From positions 1 through 60,687 of the forward strand of contig NZ_BKNN01000011.1 of NCBI RefSeq assembly GCF_008993995.1: 60,687 nt of DNA, written 5' to 3'. The notes below the pieces were generated by a model. That model was not told where the DNA came from. It was given only the letters and a program-made list of their open reading frames with translations, and ran no database searches. The position numbers were made by a program, and so were the translations under genes. This DNA is from Acinetobacter brisouii (GTDB lineage Bacteria; Pseudomonadota; Gammaproteobacteria; Pseudomonadales; Moraxellaceae). Shown piece by piece: positions 16,698-27,156 of this stretch. The stretch's first letter is position 1. Every line of letters starts with the position of its first letter.

Positions 16698-17043
16698 TAT
16701 CTTCGGGGCTAATATCCAAACTAGTTTTTTCAGATCGCTGATGTGCAATTGCTTCCGTAGCAGCCAATTGAGCATGCTGAATTTGCTCTTTACGAAGTTG
16801 GTCAATCTCTTTATGCAAACGCTGGATTTCCCAACGACTTTGGAATACACGAAAAACTTGTACACCTAATAGCAAACCTAAAATTACACCTAAAGCAAGC
16901 GTAATTAACACCAATAAACCCACTCTCATTTCAGGAACATGGCTAAACCATAAATCCACAGAAACAGGAGTCCCATTTAGCAAAACTAATGCTAACGAAT
17001 AAATAAATAATATAATTAATACAACAATGAGGATAAAGCGCAT
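16684..17043 (-). CDS. lapA: LapA-domain inner membrane protein
   Basis: A 119-residue protein with two membrane segments (about residues 3-24 and 43-66) and a cytoplasmic coiled-coil-like tail rich in Glu/Lys/Gln. LapA (YciS) acts with LapB in controlling LPS synthesis through LpxC turnover in E. coli. The order rpsA-ihfB-lapA-pyrF matches E. coli, except that lapB, normally between lapA and pyrF, is absent here. Confidence 0.82.
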   Translation of the reverse strand: MRFILIVVLIILFIYSLALVLLNGTPVSVDLWFSHVPEMRVGLLVLITLALGVILGLLLGVQVFRVFQSRWEIQRLHKEIDQLRKEQIQHAQLAATEAIAHQRSEKTSLDISPEDKSPL

Positions 17044-17067
17044 AAGCCCTCCTACATGAGCATTTAA

Positions 17068-17373
17068 TTATTCATCCGCAGATTCGTTAACTGCATCACG
17101 CAGTGCTTTACCAGGTTTAAAATGAGGAACTGCTTTTGCCGCAACCTCAACAGACTTACCTGTTTTCGGATTACGACCTACGCGTGGTTCACGATGATGC
17201 AATGCAAAACTTCCAAAACCACGAATTTCAATACGATTGTCCGATGACAACGCTTCAATCATTTGATCTAGCATGATTTTTACCGCTTCTTCAACAAGAG
17301 GCTCAGCCAAATGTGGATTTTTCAAAGCAATACGTTGTATTAAATCAGATTTATTAAGTGCTTCTGTAGTCAT
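17068..17373 (-). CDS. ihfB: Integration host factor subunit beta
   Basis: A 101-residue HU/IHF-family DNA-bending protein. [25 protein letters not shown] (about residues 47-71) is the dimer core plus the beta-arm with the intercalating Pro. It follows rpsA, as in other gammaproteobacteria, and lapA follows after 24 bp. It needs an alpha subunit (ihfA), which is not in this window. The C-terminus has an acidic extension (NESADE). Confidence 0.93.
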   Translation of the reverse strand: MTTEALNKSDLIQRIALKNPHLAEPLVEEAVKIMLDQMIEALSSDNRIEIRGFGSFALHHREPRVGRNPKTGKSVEVAAKAVPHFKPGKALRDAVNESADE

Positions 17374-17434
17374 CTATGACCTCATTGGTTTATATCGATT
17401 TATCAGTCAATTGATAATAACCCGTTTAAATACA

Positions 17435-17472
17435 AAACGGTAGCGCAGTATACCAATACTACGCTACCGTTT
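17435..17472 (-). terminator. Terminator between rpsA and ihfB
   Basis: A 17-bp stem with a single mismatch (AAACGGTAGCG...CGCTACCGTTT) and an ACCA loop. Read on the minus strand it is followed by a short T-run (TTTTG). It lies 58 bp after the rpsA stop, so ihfB probably has its own promoter or receives partial read-through. Confidence 0.75.
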
Positions 17473-17530
17473 ACAGTAATTAAATACAAAGTATCAATTA
17501 GTTACACTAAATTGCTACTTTTTTTATTTA

Positions 17531-19204
17531 TTACTTCATTTGAGCTTTGATCAAATCACCAATAGTCTTAGGACCATTGTCTTGACCAGCAGCTGCTTGA
17601 CGTAAGTTAGCAACAGCTTCTTTCTCTTCAGCTTCGTCTTTCGCTTTGATAGACAAGTTGATAGAACGAGATTTACGATCAACATTAATGATCTTCGCTT
17701 CAATGTCTTGACCAACTTCTAAGAATTTAGTTGCATCTTCAACGCGATCACGGTTGATTTCAGAAGCTTTTAATTGAGCTTCAACTTCGTCAGCCAACTT
17801 AACAGTAGCGCCTTTAGCATCAACTGCAGTTACAGTACCTTTAACCAAAGCACCACGTTCGTTAGCAGCTAAGAAGTCATTGAATGGATCGCTGTTTAAT
17901 TGCTTGATACCAAGGCTGATACGGTTACCTTCAGCGTCTACAGACAAGATAACAGCTTCAACAGTGTCACCTTTCTTGTAACGACGGATAGCATCTTCGC
18001 CTTGTTCGTTCCAAGAAATATCAGACAAGTGAACTAGACCATCGATACCACCTGGTAAACCGATGAAGATACCAAAGTCAGTGATAGACTTGATCGTACC
18101 TGAAACTTTTTCACCTTTGTCATGGTTTTTAGCAAACTCTTCCCATGGGTTAGCACGAGTTTGTTTGATACCAAGAGAAATACGACGACGTTCTTCATCA
18201 ACTTCAAGAACCATAACATCAACTTCATCACCAATCTGAACAACTTTAGATGGGTGGATGTTTTTGTTTGTGTGGTCCATTTCTGAAACGTGTACTAAAC
18301 CTTCAACGCCTTCAGCGATTTCAGCAAAGCAACCGTAGTCAGTTAAGTTGGTAACGCGAGCTTTAACGATAGAACCTTTAGGATAACGGCTCATGATCGC
18401 TAACCATGGATCTTCACCAAGTTGTTTAAGACCTAGTGAAACACGATTACGCTCTTTGTCAAATTTAAGTACTTTAACAGTAACTTCTTGACCAACTTCA
18501 ACAACTTCTGATGGGTGCTTGATACGTTTCCAAGCCATGTCAGTGATGTGAAGAAGACCATCAATACCGCCAAGGTCAACGAATGCGCCGTAATCAGTAA
18601 GGTTCTTAATAGTACCTGTAACTGTTTGACCTTCTTCAAGCTGAGCAAGAAGAGCTTCACGGTCAGCTGAAGATTCAGCTTCCATAACAGCACGACGAGA
18701 TACAACAACGTTGTTACGTTTAGCATCAAGTTTGATTACTTTGAACTCTAACTCTTTACCTTCAAGGTGAGTTGTATCACGAATAGGACGTGTATCAACT
18801 AAAGAACCTGGCAAGAACGCACGAACTGGACCGATGTCAACAGTGAAGCCGCCTTTAACTTTACCAGAAATAATACCAGTAACGATTTCGCCATCTTCAA
18901 AGATTTTTTCAAGTTTAGTCCAAGTTTCAGCACGTTTTGCTTTTTCACGTGATAAAACTGTTTGACCCATGCCGTTGTCAAGTGCCTCAACAACAACATC
19001 AACAGTATCGCCAACTTGAACTTCAAGTTCACGTTGGTCGTTTAAGAATTCTGCACGGTCAACAACGCCTTCAGATTTAAGGCCAGTGTCAACAGTTACC
19101 CAGTCGTCATCGATGCTTACTACAACACCAGAGATGACTGCACCCTTTTCAACGTTTAAATTTAATTCGCTTTCTTCAAAGAGGGCTGCAAAAGATTCGG
19201 TCAT
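17531..19204 (-). CDS. rpsA: 30S ribosomal protein S1
   Basis: The largest ribosomal protein, which binds mRNA leaders. The 557 residues hold six S1/OB-fold repeats; the later ones show the repeated G-x-V-x-x-x-x-D-(Y/F)-G-x-F-(V/I) pattern ([48 protein letters not shown]). It has the usual RRxxSLGIKQ connections. It is preceded by cmk as in E. coli. Long antisense open frames across it are by-products of its repetitive codon use. Confidence 0.97.
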   Translation of the reverse strand: MTESFAALFEESELNLNVEKGAVISGVVVSIDDDWVTVDTGLKSEGVVDRAEFLNDQRELEVQVGDTVDVVVEALDNGMGQTVLSREKAKRAETWTKLEKIFEDGEIVTGIISGKVKGGFTVDIGPVRAFLPGSLVDTRPIRDTTHLEGKELEFKVIKLDAKRNNVVVSRRAVMEAESSADREALLAQLEEGQTVTGTIKNLTDYGAFVDLGGIDGLLHITDMAWKRIKHPSEVVEVGQEVTVKVLKFDKERNRVSLGLKQLGEDPWLAIMSRYPKGSIVKARVTNLTDYGCFAEIAEGVEGLVHVSEMDHTNKNIHPSKVVQIGDEVDVMVLEVDEERRRISLGIKQTRANPWEEFAKNHDKGEKVSGTIKSITDFGIFIGLPGGIDGLVHLSDISWNEQGEDAIRRYKKGDTVEAVILSVDAEGNRISLGIKQLNSDPFNDFLAANERGALVKGTVTAVDAKGATVKLADEVEAQLKASEINRDRVEDATKFLEVGQDIEAKIINVDRKSRSINLSIKAKDEAEEKEAVANLRQAAAGQDNGPKTIGDLIKAQMK

Positions 19205-19298
19205 GTTATACCTGATAAAGTCAACAGTCTTGGATCAGTCAAGGCTGGTTTAGTTACACTGACACATCATCCATAAATCTGATCAAGCGATGTATCAG

Positions 19299-19988
19299 CT
19301 AAAGTGTTTTTGCTAATTGCACATCGATATAATTGACCATTTGCATAAAAACTTCGTCGATTGTTAAGTATGAACTATCAATCACTAAGGCATCTACTGC
19401 TGGCTTGAGTGGAGCAACTTCGCGCTCCATATCTCGTTTATCTCGTGCTTGTATGTTAGCTAAAATGTCAGCTATTTTAGCATCCTCACCCATGCTCTGC
19501 AACTGTTTTGCACGACGTTCGGCCCGAGATTGTGCGGTCGCCGTGAGATACAATTTTGCTTGAGAATGTGGAAAAACCACTGTCCCCATGTCCCGCCCAT
19601 CTGCCACAAGACCTGGTGTTTGTGCAAAATCTCGTTGGCGTTGCAATAAAGCAGCTCTCAACTCTGGAACAACTGCAACTTTAGATGCAAATGCACCCAC
19701 TTCTTCTGTTCGAATCACTTGGGATACATCTTCACCATCAAGCACAACCTGAATGCCTTGTGATGTAGGTAAAAATTCGATGTGCAAATTACGAGCAATA
19801 TTCACACAATCAATTAGATTTTCATGAATCTTGGTGATAAGGTTTTGTCTTTGTAAGGACAAACCCAGTAAACGATAGAGCGCTCCAGAGTCCAACAGAT
19901 GATAACGATAATGTTGAGCAATTTTTGTAGCCAATGTCCCCTTACCTGAGCCACTTGGCCCATCAATCGTAATTACATGAATATTCAT
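19299..19988 (-). CDS. cmk: Cytidylate kinase
   Basis: Phosphorylates CMP and dCMP for nucleotide recycling. The 229 residues include the P-loop [11 protein letters not shown] (about residues 10-20), LDSGALYR, the nucleotide-binding [13 protein letters not shown] (about 130-142), and the lid [17 protein letters not shown]. It stands 94 bp upstream of rpsA, the standard cmk-rpsA order. Confidence 0.95.
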   Translation of the reverse strand: MNIHVITIDGPSGSGKGTLATKIAQHYRYHLLDSGALYRLLGLSLQRQNLITKIHENLIDCVNIARNLHIEFLPTSQGIQVVLDGEDVSQVIRTEEVGAFASKVAVVPELRAALLQRQRDFAQTPGLVADGRDMGTVVFPHSQAKLYLTATAQSRAERRAKQLQSMGEDAKIADILANIQARDKRDMEREVAPLKPAVDALVIDSSYLTIDEVFMQMVNYIDVQLAKTL

Positions 19989-20197
19989 AAGGGTTCCAAA
20001 TGCAAATTTTAATATCTAGGTTAATCTATAATAAATAGTCTGCATTCTGCATGAGGCAAATTCAATCCTCTTTTATTATTTTTAGTGAGAAAATTCACAA
20101 TATTTTAAGAAAAATTGTGATGATTGTTTTTATTTAAACTTATTTCAAGAATTTTATTTATTCATCTAGATTTAATTACACTTTTATAATTTAATGT

Positions 20198-20228
20198 GAT
20201 GTTTAGCCAATAAAATCAGCTAAACATC
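20198..20228. terminator. Stem-loop after the amino-acid binding protein gene
   Basis: Perfect 10-bp arms (GATGTTTAGC / GCTAAACATC) around an 11-base A-rich loop. The plus-strand side is followed by AAAATTTTT, while the minus-strand tail has little T. Its position 12 bp after the binding protein's stop suggests a weak terminator for that gene. Confidence 0.5.
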
Positions 20229-20240
20229 AAAATTTTTAAA

Positions 20241-21134
20241 TTAATTACCTGCATCAGTAGGACGAGCACGCAATACTTTATTTGCTTTATTTAACGGCAT
20301 ATTTACAGCAATATTACGTGGTGGAATTGGAGATAAGAACCATTTTTTATACAATTGATCCATTTTCCCAGAATGCCACAAACCTGTAACAACTTTATCT
20401 GCAATTGCTTTCATTTTTGGATCATTGTTTGGCAACATAATCGCATATGGATCTACAGACAATGCAGTTCCCACGATTTTATAATCATGTGGGTGCCCTG
20501 AAGTTGCAATTAAGCCTGCTAAAGTTGAATCTGCCCCCACAAATGCCTCTGCTTTTCCTGCTGCAAGTAAAGCAAATGATTGTGCATGATCTTGTCCATA
20601 AATTTTATGGATTGTTAAATCTTGACCACGCACGCTACGCTTCAAATATTTGTCTGCAATCACGCCTGCTGTCGTTACTACAGTTTTTTTATCTAGATCA
20701 TCCAATTCTTGTACAGGAGAATTGCTTTTGACCGCCATACGAATCTCAGCCATATAATAGTTGGTTGAGAAATCTACTTCACGATCACGAATGACTGAAT
20801 GTGTAGATGTTCCACACTCCATATCAATCTGACCAGATCGCAACATCGGAATACGTTCTGTTGGATTAACTGCCTTGTACACAACGCGCAAATTTGGCAT
20901 ATGTAGATCTTTCTTGATCTCTGCAGCAACATCATTACAGATATCAATTGCATATCCCATTGGGCGTCCATTCACCACATAGGAAATAGGCTGTGATGAT
21001 ACGCGATGACCAATCACAATAGTTCCTGTTTTTTGAATTTTAGCTAATGTATCTGTTGCAAAAGCCGATGTCGCTGACAGAGATAAACCACAAAGTACAA
21101 CTGATGTACAAATTTTTCTAAGACCCGATTTCAT
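20241..21134 (-). CDS. Periplasmic amino-acid (glutamate/aspartate-type) binding protein
   Basis: A family 3 solute-binding protein of 297 residues. A signal peptide ends at SAFA (about residue 26). The body matches GltI-like proteins: TIVIGHRVSSQPISYV, GYAIDICNDV, ECGTSTHSVIRDREVDFS (about residues 105-122), and a C-terminal WHSGKMDQLYKKWF. In ABC importers it would deliver ligand to a permease and ATPase, but none is adjacent. It stands alone between cmk and tadA, so its transporter must be encoded elsewhere. The ligand assignment is by resemblance only. Confidence 0.83.
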   Translation of the reverse strand: MKSGLRKICTSVVLCGLSLSATSAFATDTLAKIQKTGTIVIGHRVSSQPISYVVNGRPMGYAIDICNDVAAEIKKDLHMPNLRVVYKAVNPTERIPMLRSGQIDMECGTSTHSVIRDREVDFSTNYYMAEIRMAVKSNSPVQELDDLDKKTVVTTAGVIADKYLKRSVRGQDLTIHKIYGQDHAQSFALLAAGKAEAFVGADSTLAGLIATSGHPHDYKIVGTALSVDPYAIMLPNNDPKMKAIADKVVTGLWHSGKMDQLYKKWFLSPIPPRNIAVNMPLNKANKVLRARPTDAGN

Positions 21135-21308
21135 ATTTTCCCTTTTATGCTCATATCAATATTTATAATGTCCTTAATACTGACACTCACATTTAAATAT
21201 AATTTATGAACGCACAAATATAGGTCATTTCCAATAAATTAACAGTATAATCATAAATTGTATGAACAAAAATAGAGCATAAGATTTTTAACGAACCAAA
21301 ACGATGCT

Positions 21309-21815
21309 TTATTGTTTTTTTTGCGCTCTGCGCTTTTTGAAAAATGCACTCAGCAATGCACTGGCCTGTTGCTCCAGGCAACCATGTTGGTATTCAAATA
21401 CATGATTATAATAGCCATTATTGCTTAATAGTTGTCGAGCGCTAAGCAGTGATCCTGCTTTTGGCTCAGATGCAGCAAAGATAACTTTTTGAATACGTGC
21501 ATGCACTAGTGCCCCCACACACATAGTACAAGGCTCTAAAGTGACATAAAGTACAGCATCGTCAGGCAGGCGATAGTTTTGAATACGTGCGCACGCATCA
21601 CGCAATGCAACAATTTCAGCATGTGCTGTTGGGTCATGTAAGGTGATTGGAGCATTGTATCCCACTCCAATCACCCTATTTTGGCTCACAATAATAGCAC
21701 CAACAGGAATTTCACCATGCATTTCTGCAAAACTCGCTTGTTCCAAAGCGAGATGCATCCATTTTTCATCATCAGTTGTAAACGGATAGCGCTCAGGTAT
21801 AACTTCAAATGACAT
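21309..21815 (-). CDS. tadA: tRNA-specific adenosine deaminase
   Basis: Deaminates A34 to inosine in tRNA-Arg(ACG). The 168 residues carry the zinc/catalytic motif HAEIVAL (about residues 65-71) with the catalytic Glu, and the two zinc Cys in PCTMC (about 95-99). The C-terminal FFKKRRAQKKQ tail is basic. The start overlaps the end of the enoyl-CoA hydratase-family gene by 11 bases, so the two are probably co-transcribed. Confidence 0.93.
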   Translation of the reverse strand: MSFEVIPERYPFTTDDEKWMHLALEQASFAEMHGEIPVGAIIVSQNRVIGVGYNAPITLHDPTAHAEIVALRDACARIQNYRLPDDAVLYVTLEPCTMCVGALVHARIQKVIFAASEPKAGSLLSARQLLSNNGYYNHVFEYQHGCLEQQASALLSAFFKKRRAQKKQ

Positions 21816-22926
21816 GATATTGTTTTAAAATCGCGTTCCAGCTTTCAATGGTTGTGATTGGTGGGCATGCACCTAAAATTCCTTTTAAGCTCAACTCATC
21901 ATATTTTTGCCATTCTGGTGATAAATCCTTATCCACCAAACGAGCACGAACACCTTCTACAAAATCAGGATGGCGAATTTTCCAGTCCGAGATCTGTTGC
22001 TCCAGATCAAAAACTTCATTCCAAGAATGAACATGCCGCCCCCATTGCCACAACAACCAAGTCAGTGCAGCTGTCACAGGCGAGCCTTTTTGCAAATTTT
22101 CACTGGCTTGACGCAACCAGTCACTTCGAGCATCACTTAAACCAATAATCGCTTCATAGTCATACTCAAAATGCACACCACGACAGACACTGTGCAACAC
22201 ATCAAGAGAGTTTTGCAAAGGCCCAGCACCAACAGGACGGTGTAGACTATTTAAAGTATCATCAATTGCTCTAAAATCCCCAGCAGGATAATGTTCCCAA
22301 TCGATACTCATCACTTTTTTTAAGACAACATCACGTTGAGCATCACAAATATGAGTCGCCCAACCAATCGCATATGCACCTGCTGAGGTCATAATCGAAC
22401 CCGTTAGCCCCGTAAACAGACCAACAGCCCCTCGATCTGCTAGGAAACGCGTACCACCCACATCTGGATATAAACCAATATTGATTTCTGGCATTGCTAA
22501 ACGTGAATAAGGTGTTACCAAACGAAATGGTGCTGCCATGAACAAACCAAGACCACCCCCCATGACATAACCTTCACCCCAAACTACAATCGGCTTCGCA
22601 TAATTATGTAATAAAAGGTCTAATGCATATTCTTGTTTAAAAAATTCAGCAGCTGTATCGGCTTCATTTTCAAGCACAAGTTGGCGTAATTTACGCACAT
22701 CACCACCAGCACAAAAAGCTTTAGGTGTGGTTGAATCTAACCAAATCGCTTTGACTGTGTCATCATGATGTAAATCTTCAAAGACTTCTCTTAATGCTTT
22801 CACAATGGAAAGATCAAGCGCATGTAAAGATTTTGGTCGATTTAAGCGTACAATACGCCAACCATTTTCTGCGTGTTCAACAATAAGGTCCGAATGATAC
22901 TGCTGAGTATTTAGAGGTTGTGTCAT
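21805..22926 (-). CDS. Enoyl-CoA hydratase/isomerase family protein, 3-hydroxyisobutyryl-CoA hydrolase-like
   Basis: A 373-residue crotonase-fold protein. The oxyanion-hole segments are [11 protein letters not shown] (about residues 70-80) and [19 protein letters not shown], followed by [16 protein letters not shown]. The length and the Glu/Asp arrangement match 3-hydroxyisobutyryl-CoA hydrolases of valine degradation rather than the about 260-residue hydratases. No other valine-pathway gene is nearby; it is squeezed between ung (4-bp overlap) and tadA (11-bp overlap). Substrate uncertain. Confidence 0.85.
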   Translation of the reverse strand: MTQPLNTQQYHSDLIVEHAENGWRIVRLNRPKSLHALDLSIVKALREVFEDLHHDDTVKAIWLDSTTPKAFCAGGDVRKLRQLVLENEADTAAEFFKQEYALDLLLHNYAKPIVVWGEGYVMGGGLGLFMAAPFRLVTPYSRLAMPEINIGLYPDVGGTRFLADRGAVGLFTGLTGSIMTSAGAYAIGWATHICDAQRDVVLKKVMSIDWEHYPAGDFRAIDDTLNSLHRPVGAGPLQNSLDVLHSVCRGVHFEYDYEAIIGLSDARSDWLRQASENLQKGSPVTAALTWLLWQWGRHVHSWNEVFDLEQQISDWKIRHPDFVEGVRARLVDKDLSPEWQKYDELSLKGILGACPPITTIESWNAILKQYHVI

Positions 22927-23636
22927 GCGTCCAGCTGCCAGTTTATTGGCTCAATGCCATGTAGTTTCAGATAATTATTGGTCTTAGAGAACACTTTACA
23001 GCCAAAAAATCCACCACGATTTGCGGCAAGTGGTGATGGATGAGCGGCTGTTAATACCAAATGTTTCTCTCGATTAATTCGTTGCCCTTTACGCTGTGCA
23101 TACGCACCCCACAGAATAAAGACAATATGTTCACGTTGTTCATTTAACACATCAATAACATGGTCGGTAAAATCTTCCCAACCTTGTTTCTGATGTGATG
23201 TAGGCTGACCAGCTTCTACAGTTAATACACTATTGAGCAACAGTACCCCCTGTTCTGCCCATTGTGTCAAATCGCCATGTTTAGGCATATTTAAACCGAG
23301 ATCTGTGTGCAACTCATGGAAAATATTACGTAAAGATGGAGGTAATGCAACCCCTTTTTGTACAGAAAAGCTTAAACCATGTGCCTGATTGGGGCCATGA
23401 TAAGGGTCTTGCCCTAAAATGACAACTTTCACTTGCTCTAATGGTGTTGTATTTAAAGCATTAAAAATCAATGTGCTTGGTGGGTAAATCGTTTTCTCTG
23501 CAAGTTTCTGTTCACGTAAAAAAGTTCGTAAATGATCCATTTTGGAGCCTAGCAAAAAATCCTGTAATGACTGCTTCCACGAATGATCAAGCTGAACTTT
23601 ACTTAATTTTTGCTGTTGCTCTGCGGTTAATTCCAT
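22923..23636 (-). CDS. ung: Uracil-DNA glycosylase
   Basis: Removes uracil from DNA in base excision repair. The 237 residues contain the catalytic GQDPYHG motif (about residues 75-81) followed by [16 protein letters not shown], and the minor-groove loop [15 protein letters not shown] (about 198-212). It is the first gene of the ung-hydratase-tadA overlapping trio, with 24 bp between it and queD. Confidence 0.96.
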   Translation of the reverse strand: MELTAEQQQKLSKVQLDHSWKQSLQDFLLGSKMDHLRTFLREQKLAEKTIYPPSTLIFNALNTTPLEQVKVVILGQDPYHGPNQAHGLSFSVQKGVALPPSLRNIFHELHTDLGLNMPKHGDLTQWAEQGVLLLNSVLTVEAGQPTSHQKQGWEDFTDHVIDVLNEQREHIVFILWGAYAQRKGQRINREKHLVLTAAHPSPLAANRGGFFGCKVFSKTNNYLKLHGIEPINWQLDA

Positions 23637-23660
23637 ATCAAAATACGACTCAATTCAGAC

Positions 23661-24260
23661 TTAAGAAATTTTTACTTGTAATTCAACGGCTGGATTTAAA
23701 AATTTTAACCCTTGCTTTAAGTTTTCATACATTTTCGGATCTGACCATTCAGCCTGAACTTGCTCTGAAAACTCAATCTGCTCTAATGCCAAAATGCCCA
23801 TTTGCGTATTTTCGATATCATCTAAAAAGCTCTGTGCATAACCTGTATCGGTTTCATGTACAATCACTGAATAAACCTCGACATCACCCTCACCATTTTG
23901 GGTCTGGGTTGATTTTAGGACTTCTTGAGCTAAATAAAAGAAAATTCGGGAAAATTGCTCTGCCGATGGTGATACAGGCAAGCTAATCCAACGCGCACTG
24001 AAGGTTTTACATGCCTGAATGTATTCAGCGCTATCTTGATTCCAAAAACAAATAGCATGATCAAAACTATCAAATAATTCTTTAATCACACCTTTGAGCA
24101 AGCCAAAATCATAGACCATTTGTCCATGATCTAGCTTCGAGGCTTTAAGCAATAACTCAACTTTGTAACTGTGGCCATGAATGGAGCGTTTGCAACGATC
24201 CGAGGTACAATTTCTTACAATATGAGCATTCTCAAACTTAAATAACTTACGAATTATCAT
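23661..24260 (-). CDS. queD: 6-carboxy-5,6,7,8-tetrahydropterin synthase (QueD/PTPS family)
   Basis: A member of the pyruvoyl-tetrahydropterin synthase family used in queuosine precursor synthesis. The zinc His residues are visible in FENAHIV and HGHSYKVEL, and the catalytic Cys in RNCTSDRC. The ATG at 24260 (MIIRKLFKFENAH) was taken; a TTG further upstream adds six residues. At 199 residues it is longer than the E. coli protein (about 120) owing to insertions before the conserved SVIVHETDTGYAQ. queG is also in this window, which supports a queuosine role. A folate-related PTPS-III role is the alternative. Confidence 0.78.
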   Translation of the reverse strand: MIIRKLFKFENAHIVRNCTSDRCKRSIHGHSYKVELLLKASKLDHGQMVYDFGLLKGVIKELFDSFDHAICFWNQDSAEYIQACKTFSARWISLPVSPSAEQFSRIFFYLAQEVLKSTQTQNGEGDVEVYSVIVHETDTGYAQSFLDDIENTQMGILALEQIEFSEQVQAEWSDPKMYENLKQGLKFLNPAVELQVKIS

Positions 24261-24364
24261 GGGAGTTATAAATAACAATGAATCTTGACTAGGACAGTCG
24301 ATTATAGAACAAAAGTTAAATACTGCGGAATAATTTTCATCTCAAGTTGCATTTTACCCACAGA

Positions 24365-24979
24365 TCAGCTTTGTGTATGAGGGTGCTGCAAAGGCAATGC
24401 CAAAGCTTGCTCAATATATGCAACTTTTAAACTATCGCGTGATCCCAAATAACGTTGGTAGAAGCTTGAATTGAGTAATACTGCTGCACCATAGGTCAGC
24501 GCCCAAATGCCTGCCAAATAATCACGCACTGTCATTTTGCTTTGGATAGATGTCAAATAATCTTCAGTCATTTGAATAATAATACGTAAACGCTGACGAC
24601 GGATTTGATACAACTGGCTAAATAAAGCATGTACACCCGTACCAGTCATCGAAAGTTTTTCTTCAATGCTATGAAATAGCACTGTCCGTTCAGCATGATG
24701 TAAATGATGTAACATAAAAAATGCGACAAGCTCTGCAAAATTTTTACTTGCGTCTTGCAACATGACCAATAACATCTGTTCATTACGCATCAATAACAGC
24801 ATGTAAAGCTCATCTTTACTTTGAAAATGCTTATATAGTGTCCCTTTGGCAAGATCTAATTCAGATGCTAATGCATCTAGAGTCATACCCGCCTCACCAT
24901 TTTCTAATAATAATTGTTCAGCAACTTGAAATACCAATGCTTCTCGTGCACGAAACTGTGCTTGTCGATCCATCTTCAT
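24365..24979 (-). CDS. TetR-family transcriptional regulator
   Basis: A 204-residue protein with an N-terminal TetR helix-turn-helix (LLENGEAGMTLDALASELDLAKGTLYKHFQSKDELYMLLL, about residues 21-60) and a variable ligand-binding helical domain. It is the last gene of the long minus-strand run, 18 bp after tatD. Its target is not evident from the neighbours. Confidence 0.85.
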   Translation of the reverse strand: MKMDRQAQFRAREALVFQVAEQLLLENGEAGMTLDALASELDLAKGTLYKHFQSKDELYMLLLMRNEQMLLVMLQDASKNFAELVAFFMLHHLHHAERTVLFHSIEEKLSMTGTGVHALFSQLYQIRRQRLRIIIQMTEDYLTSIQSKMTVRDYLAGIWALTYGAAVLLNSSFYQRYLGSRDSLKVAYIEQALALPLQHPHTQS

Positions 24980-24997
24980 TGTCTTGTTTTATTCCAC

Positions 24998-25774
24998 TTA
25001 ATATCTGATATTGAGAAGATTTTCAAAATTATGACTTGTAATAAATCCAATTTCTTCCGCAGTTAAACCATAAATATCTGCCAACGCACGTGCAACAAAG
25101 GGGACGTATTTAGGTTCATTGGTTTTACCTCGATACGGCACAGGTGCAAGATAAGGGCTATCCGTTTCAATCAATAAGCGGTCTAATGGTACATAACGGG
25201 CAACATCCCGCAGATCTTGGGCATTTTTAAATGAAACAATCCCAGAAAATGAAATGTAATAACCACAATCAAGCACCGCTTTTGCTGTTGCAAGGTCTTC
25301 AGTAAAACAATGCAAAATTCCATGTCTTGATTGCTCAGCTCGAATGATATCAATCGTATCTTGCTTCGCCGAACGAGTATGCACAACAACAGGTTTACCC
25401 GCGATTTTAGATGCTTCAATATGTCTTGCAAAACATGCTTTTTGATCTGGAATATAGTCCACGCTGTGATAATAATCCAAGCCTGTTTCGCCAAAAGCCC
25501 AAACTTTACTATCTTGAGCCAGTTCAACAAGATGCTCAACCGTCGCTTGTTGCATAATTTCCCTGTCTTCACAAGGATGTACGCCCACAGTATATCCAAC
25601 ATCGGCATGTCGATGAGCAATTTCTGCTAAAGCCACATGATCATCAAGTGTCACCGATATTCCCATAAATTTGGTGACCCCTGCATCACGTGCTTCTTGT
25701 AATGCTTGATCCAAATCACCTGCATATGGTGCTAAATTCAACATGGTCAGGTGGCAGTGCGTATCGGTAAACAC
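24998..25774 (-). CDS. tatD: TatD-family metal-dependent hydrolase
   Basis: A 258-residue TIM-barrel metallohydrolase with 3'-5' DNase activity in characterised TatD/YcfH proteins. Metal ligands are visible in FTDTHCHL (residues 2-9), GETGLDYY (about 97-104), VVHTRSA, HCFTE and ETDSPYL. It sits in the Pseudomonas-like order holB-pilZ-tatD. It could equally be called YcfH. Confidence 0.88.
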   Translation of the reverse strand: MFTDTHCHLTMLNLAPYAGDLDQALQEARDAGVTKFMGISVTLDDHVALAEIAHRHADVGYTVGVHPCEDREIMQQATVEHLVELAQDSKVWAFGETGLDYYHSVDYIPDQKACFARHIEASKIAGKPVVVHTRSAKQDTIDIIRAEQSRHGILHCFTEDLATAKAVLDCGYYISFSGIVSFKNAQDLRDVARYVPLDRLLIETDSPYLAPVPYRGKTNEPKYVPFVARALADIYGLTAEEIGFITSHNFENLLNIRY

Positions 25775-25785
25775 ATGAACTCCTA

Positions 25786-26130
25786 TTAAATGGTATAACT
25801 TGGATGATTGAGCGACAAACTACCCGCCAGTAACTTTTCAGCCTCAGACTTATAATAAGCGCCTTTTTCACCTGTGAGCTGAATGGCAAAACCTTGTGGT
25901 TTGGCTGTAGATTGTTTGTAATTCACCCAGATCACTTTACCTGTCAAAGGAATCTTTTGACTCTGCTCAGGTAAGGTTGCCAAGACAAAGACTTCTTGCC
26001 CTAATCTAACGGCTTGTTGTGATGGGATAAATAAGCCGCCACCACTTACAAAAGGCATATAACTCGCCTGTAACATATTGCGATCAGTAATATTGGCTTG
26101 GATAATCCCGCCCATACGAGGTTGTAACAT
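25786..26130 (-). CDS. pilZ: Type IV pilus protein PilZ
   Basis: A 114-residue PilZ-domain protein that closely resembles Pseudomonas PilZ: ASYMPFVSGGGLFIP, RLGQEVFVLATLPEQSQKIPLTGKVIWV and LAGSL near the end. As in that protein, the RxxxR c-di-GMP-binding motif at the N-terminus is absent. It therefore probably acts in pilus assembly through protein contacts rather than as a c-di-GMP receptor. It follows holB after 12 bp. Confidence 0.88.
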   Translation of the reverse strand: MLQPRMGGIIQANITDRNMLQASYMPFVSGGGLFIPSQQAVRLGQEVFVLATLPEQSQKIPLTGKVIWVNYKQSTAKPQGFAIQLTGEKGAYYKSEAEKLLAGSLSLNHPSYTI

Positions 26131-26142
26131 TATTCTTCCCCT

Positions 26143-27156
26143 TTATTGAGTGTGACCGACATTCATTAATAGAACAAACATTTGATCAACCAGCAAATTG
26201 GTTTGTACATTCTGTTCTATCTTTATTTTACTCTGTTGTAGTACTGCATAAATATCAAAGAGTGTTTCTAGATCATAAAAATCACTGAATACAGTGAAAT
26301 CTAAATCTATATTTTTTACAGGTTGTTTCAGTTTGACACAAATTAGATCTGACAACAAATATTCAAACAATTGCTGTAAATCAATAAAATTAAGCTCTTT
26401 TGCCCATTTTGTTGCATAACGGATGGGTGAATTTTTATGTTGTACTAAACTCAGCCAGTCATTTAAAAACTCTTGACGCCGCTGAATCCATGCTTGCTCA
26501 ATCAATGCCTGTGCTTGCAACGGCATACCATTGGCTAAATTTAAATATAATTGAATTTGAGTTGGATTCAAATCAGCTACATGCTGCTGAAGATATTGAG
26601 CCGCCTGATCAAATTCAATTCGGTCTAAAGCATAACGCTGTAAACGGCTACGAATAGTGGCAGGCAATTTAAGAAAATGCTCCGCAACCAAAATGATCAT
26701 CACTCGCTCACCGGGTTCTTCAAGTGTTTTAAGCAGAGCATTTGCTGAAGCTGTATTCAATGCTTCAGCAGGTTGAATGACGACAACACGCCAACCATCT
26801 ACGGTTTGCTGTACAAATGGCAATAGCTCACGAATTTTTTCAATCTTGATCTGTGCATTGGCTTTTTTATTGTCCTCATCCGTACTAATCAGCACATAAT
26901 TGGGATGAGTATCTGACTTCAACCACTGACAACTCCCACACTGCCCACAAGCACCTTGTGACTGTTTGTTCAGACACAATAACCATGCCACGAAATGCTC
27001 AACAAAAGCATGCTTACCACAACCTTGCTTACCATAAAACAATAATCCATGACCTAAATCAGGGAAACGCTGTGTAAGCATGCTCCAAATTGGCTGCTGC
27101 CATGGATAAATTGTACTGTTGGCAAGCTCAGGTTGTGAATAAGTATCTGACATCAT
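26143..27156 (-). CDS. holB: DNA polymerase III subunit delta'
   Basis: A clamp-loader subunit of 337 residues. It has the AAA+ fold with a modified Walker A ([15 protein letters not shown]), the four-Cys zinc module ([16 protein letters not shown], about residues 62-78), and the SRC-like motif as TIRSRLQRY. Its start overlaps the kdsB stop by 4 bases, and pilZ follows. Confidence 0.92.
   Translation of the reverse strand: MMSDTYSQPELANSTIYPWQQPIWSMLTQRFPDLGHGLLFYGKQGCGKHAFVEHFVAWLLCLNKQSQGACGQCGSCQWLKSDTHPNYVLISTDEDNKKANAQIKIEKIRELLPFVQQTVDGWRVVVIQPAEALNTASANALLKTLEEPGERVMIILVAEHFLKLPATIRSRLQRYALDRIEFDQAAQYLQQHVADLNPTQIQLYLNLANGMPLQAQALIEQAWIQRRQEFLNDWLSLVQHKNSPIRYATKWAKELNFIDLQQLFEYLLSDLICVKLKQPVKNIDLDFTVFSDFYDLETLFDIYAVLQQSKIKIEQNVQTNLLVDQMFVLLMNVGHTQ

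Noticed and set aside
17981-19032. Several open frames in other phases inside rpsA
   Set aside because: They follow from the repeated S1 domains and codon bias of rpsA; very Leu/Lys/Val-skewed products.
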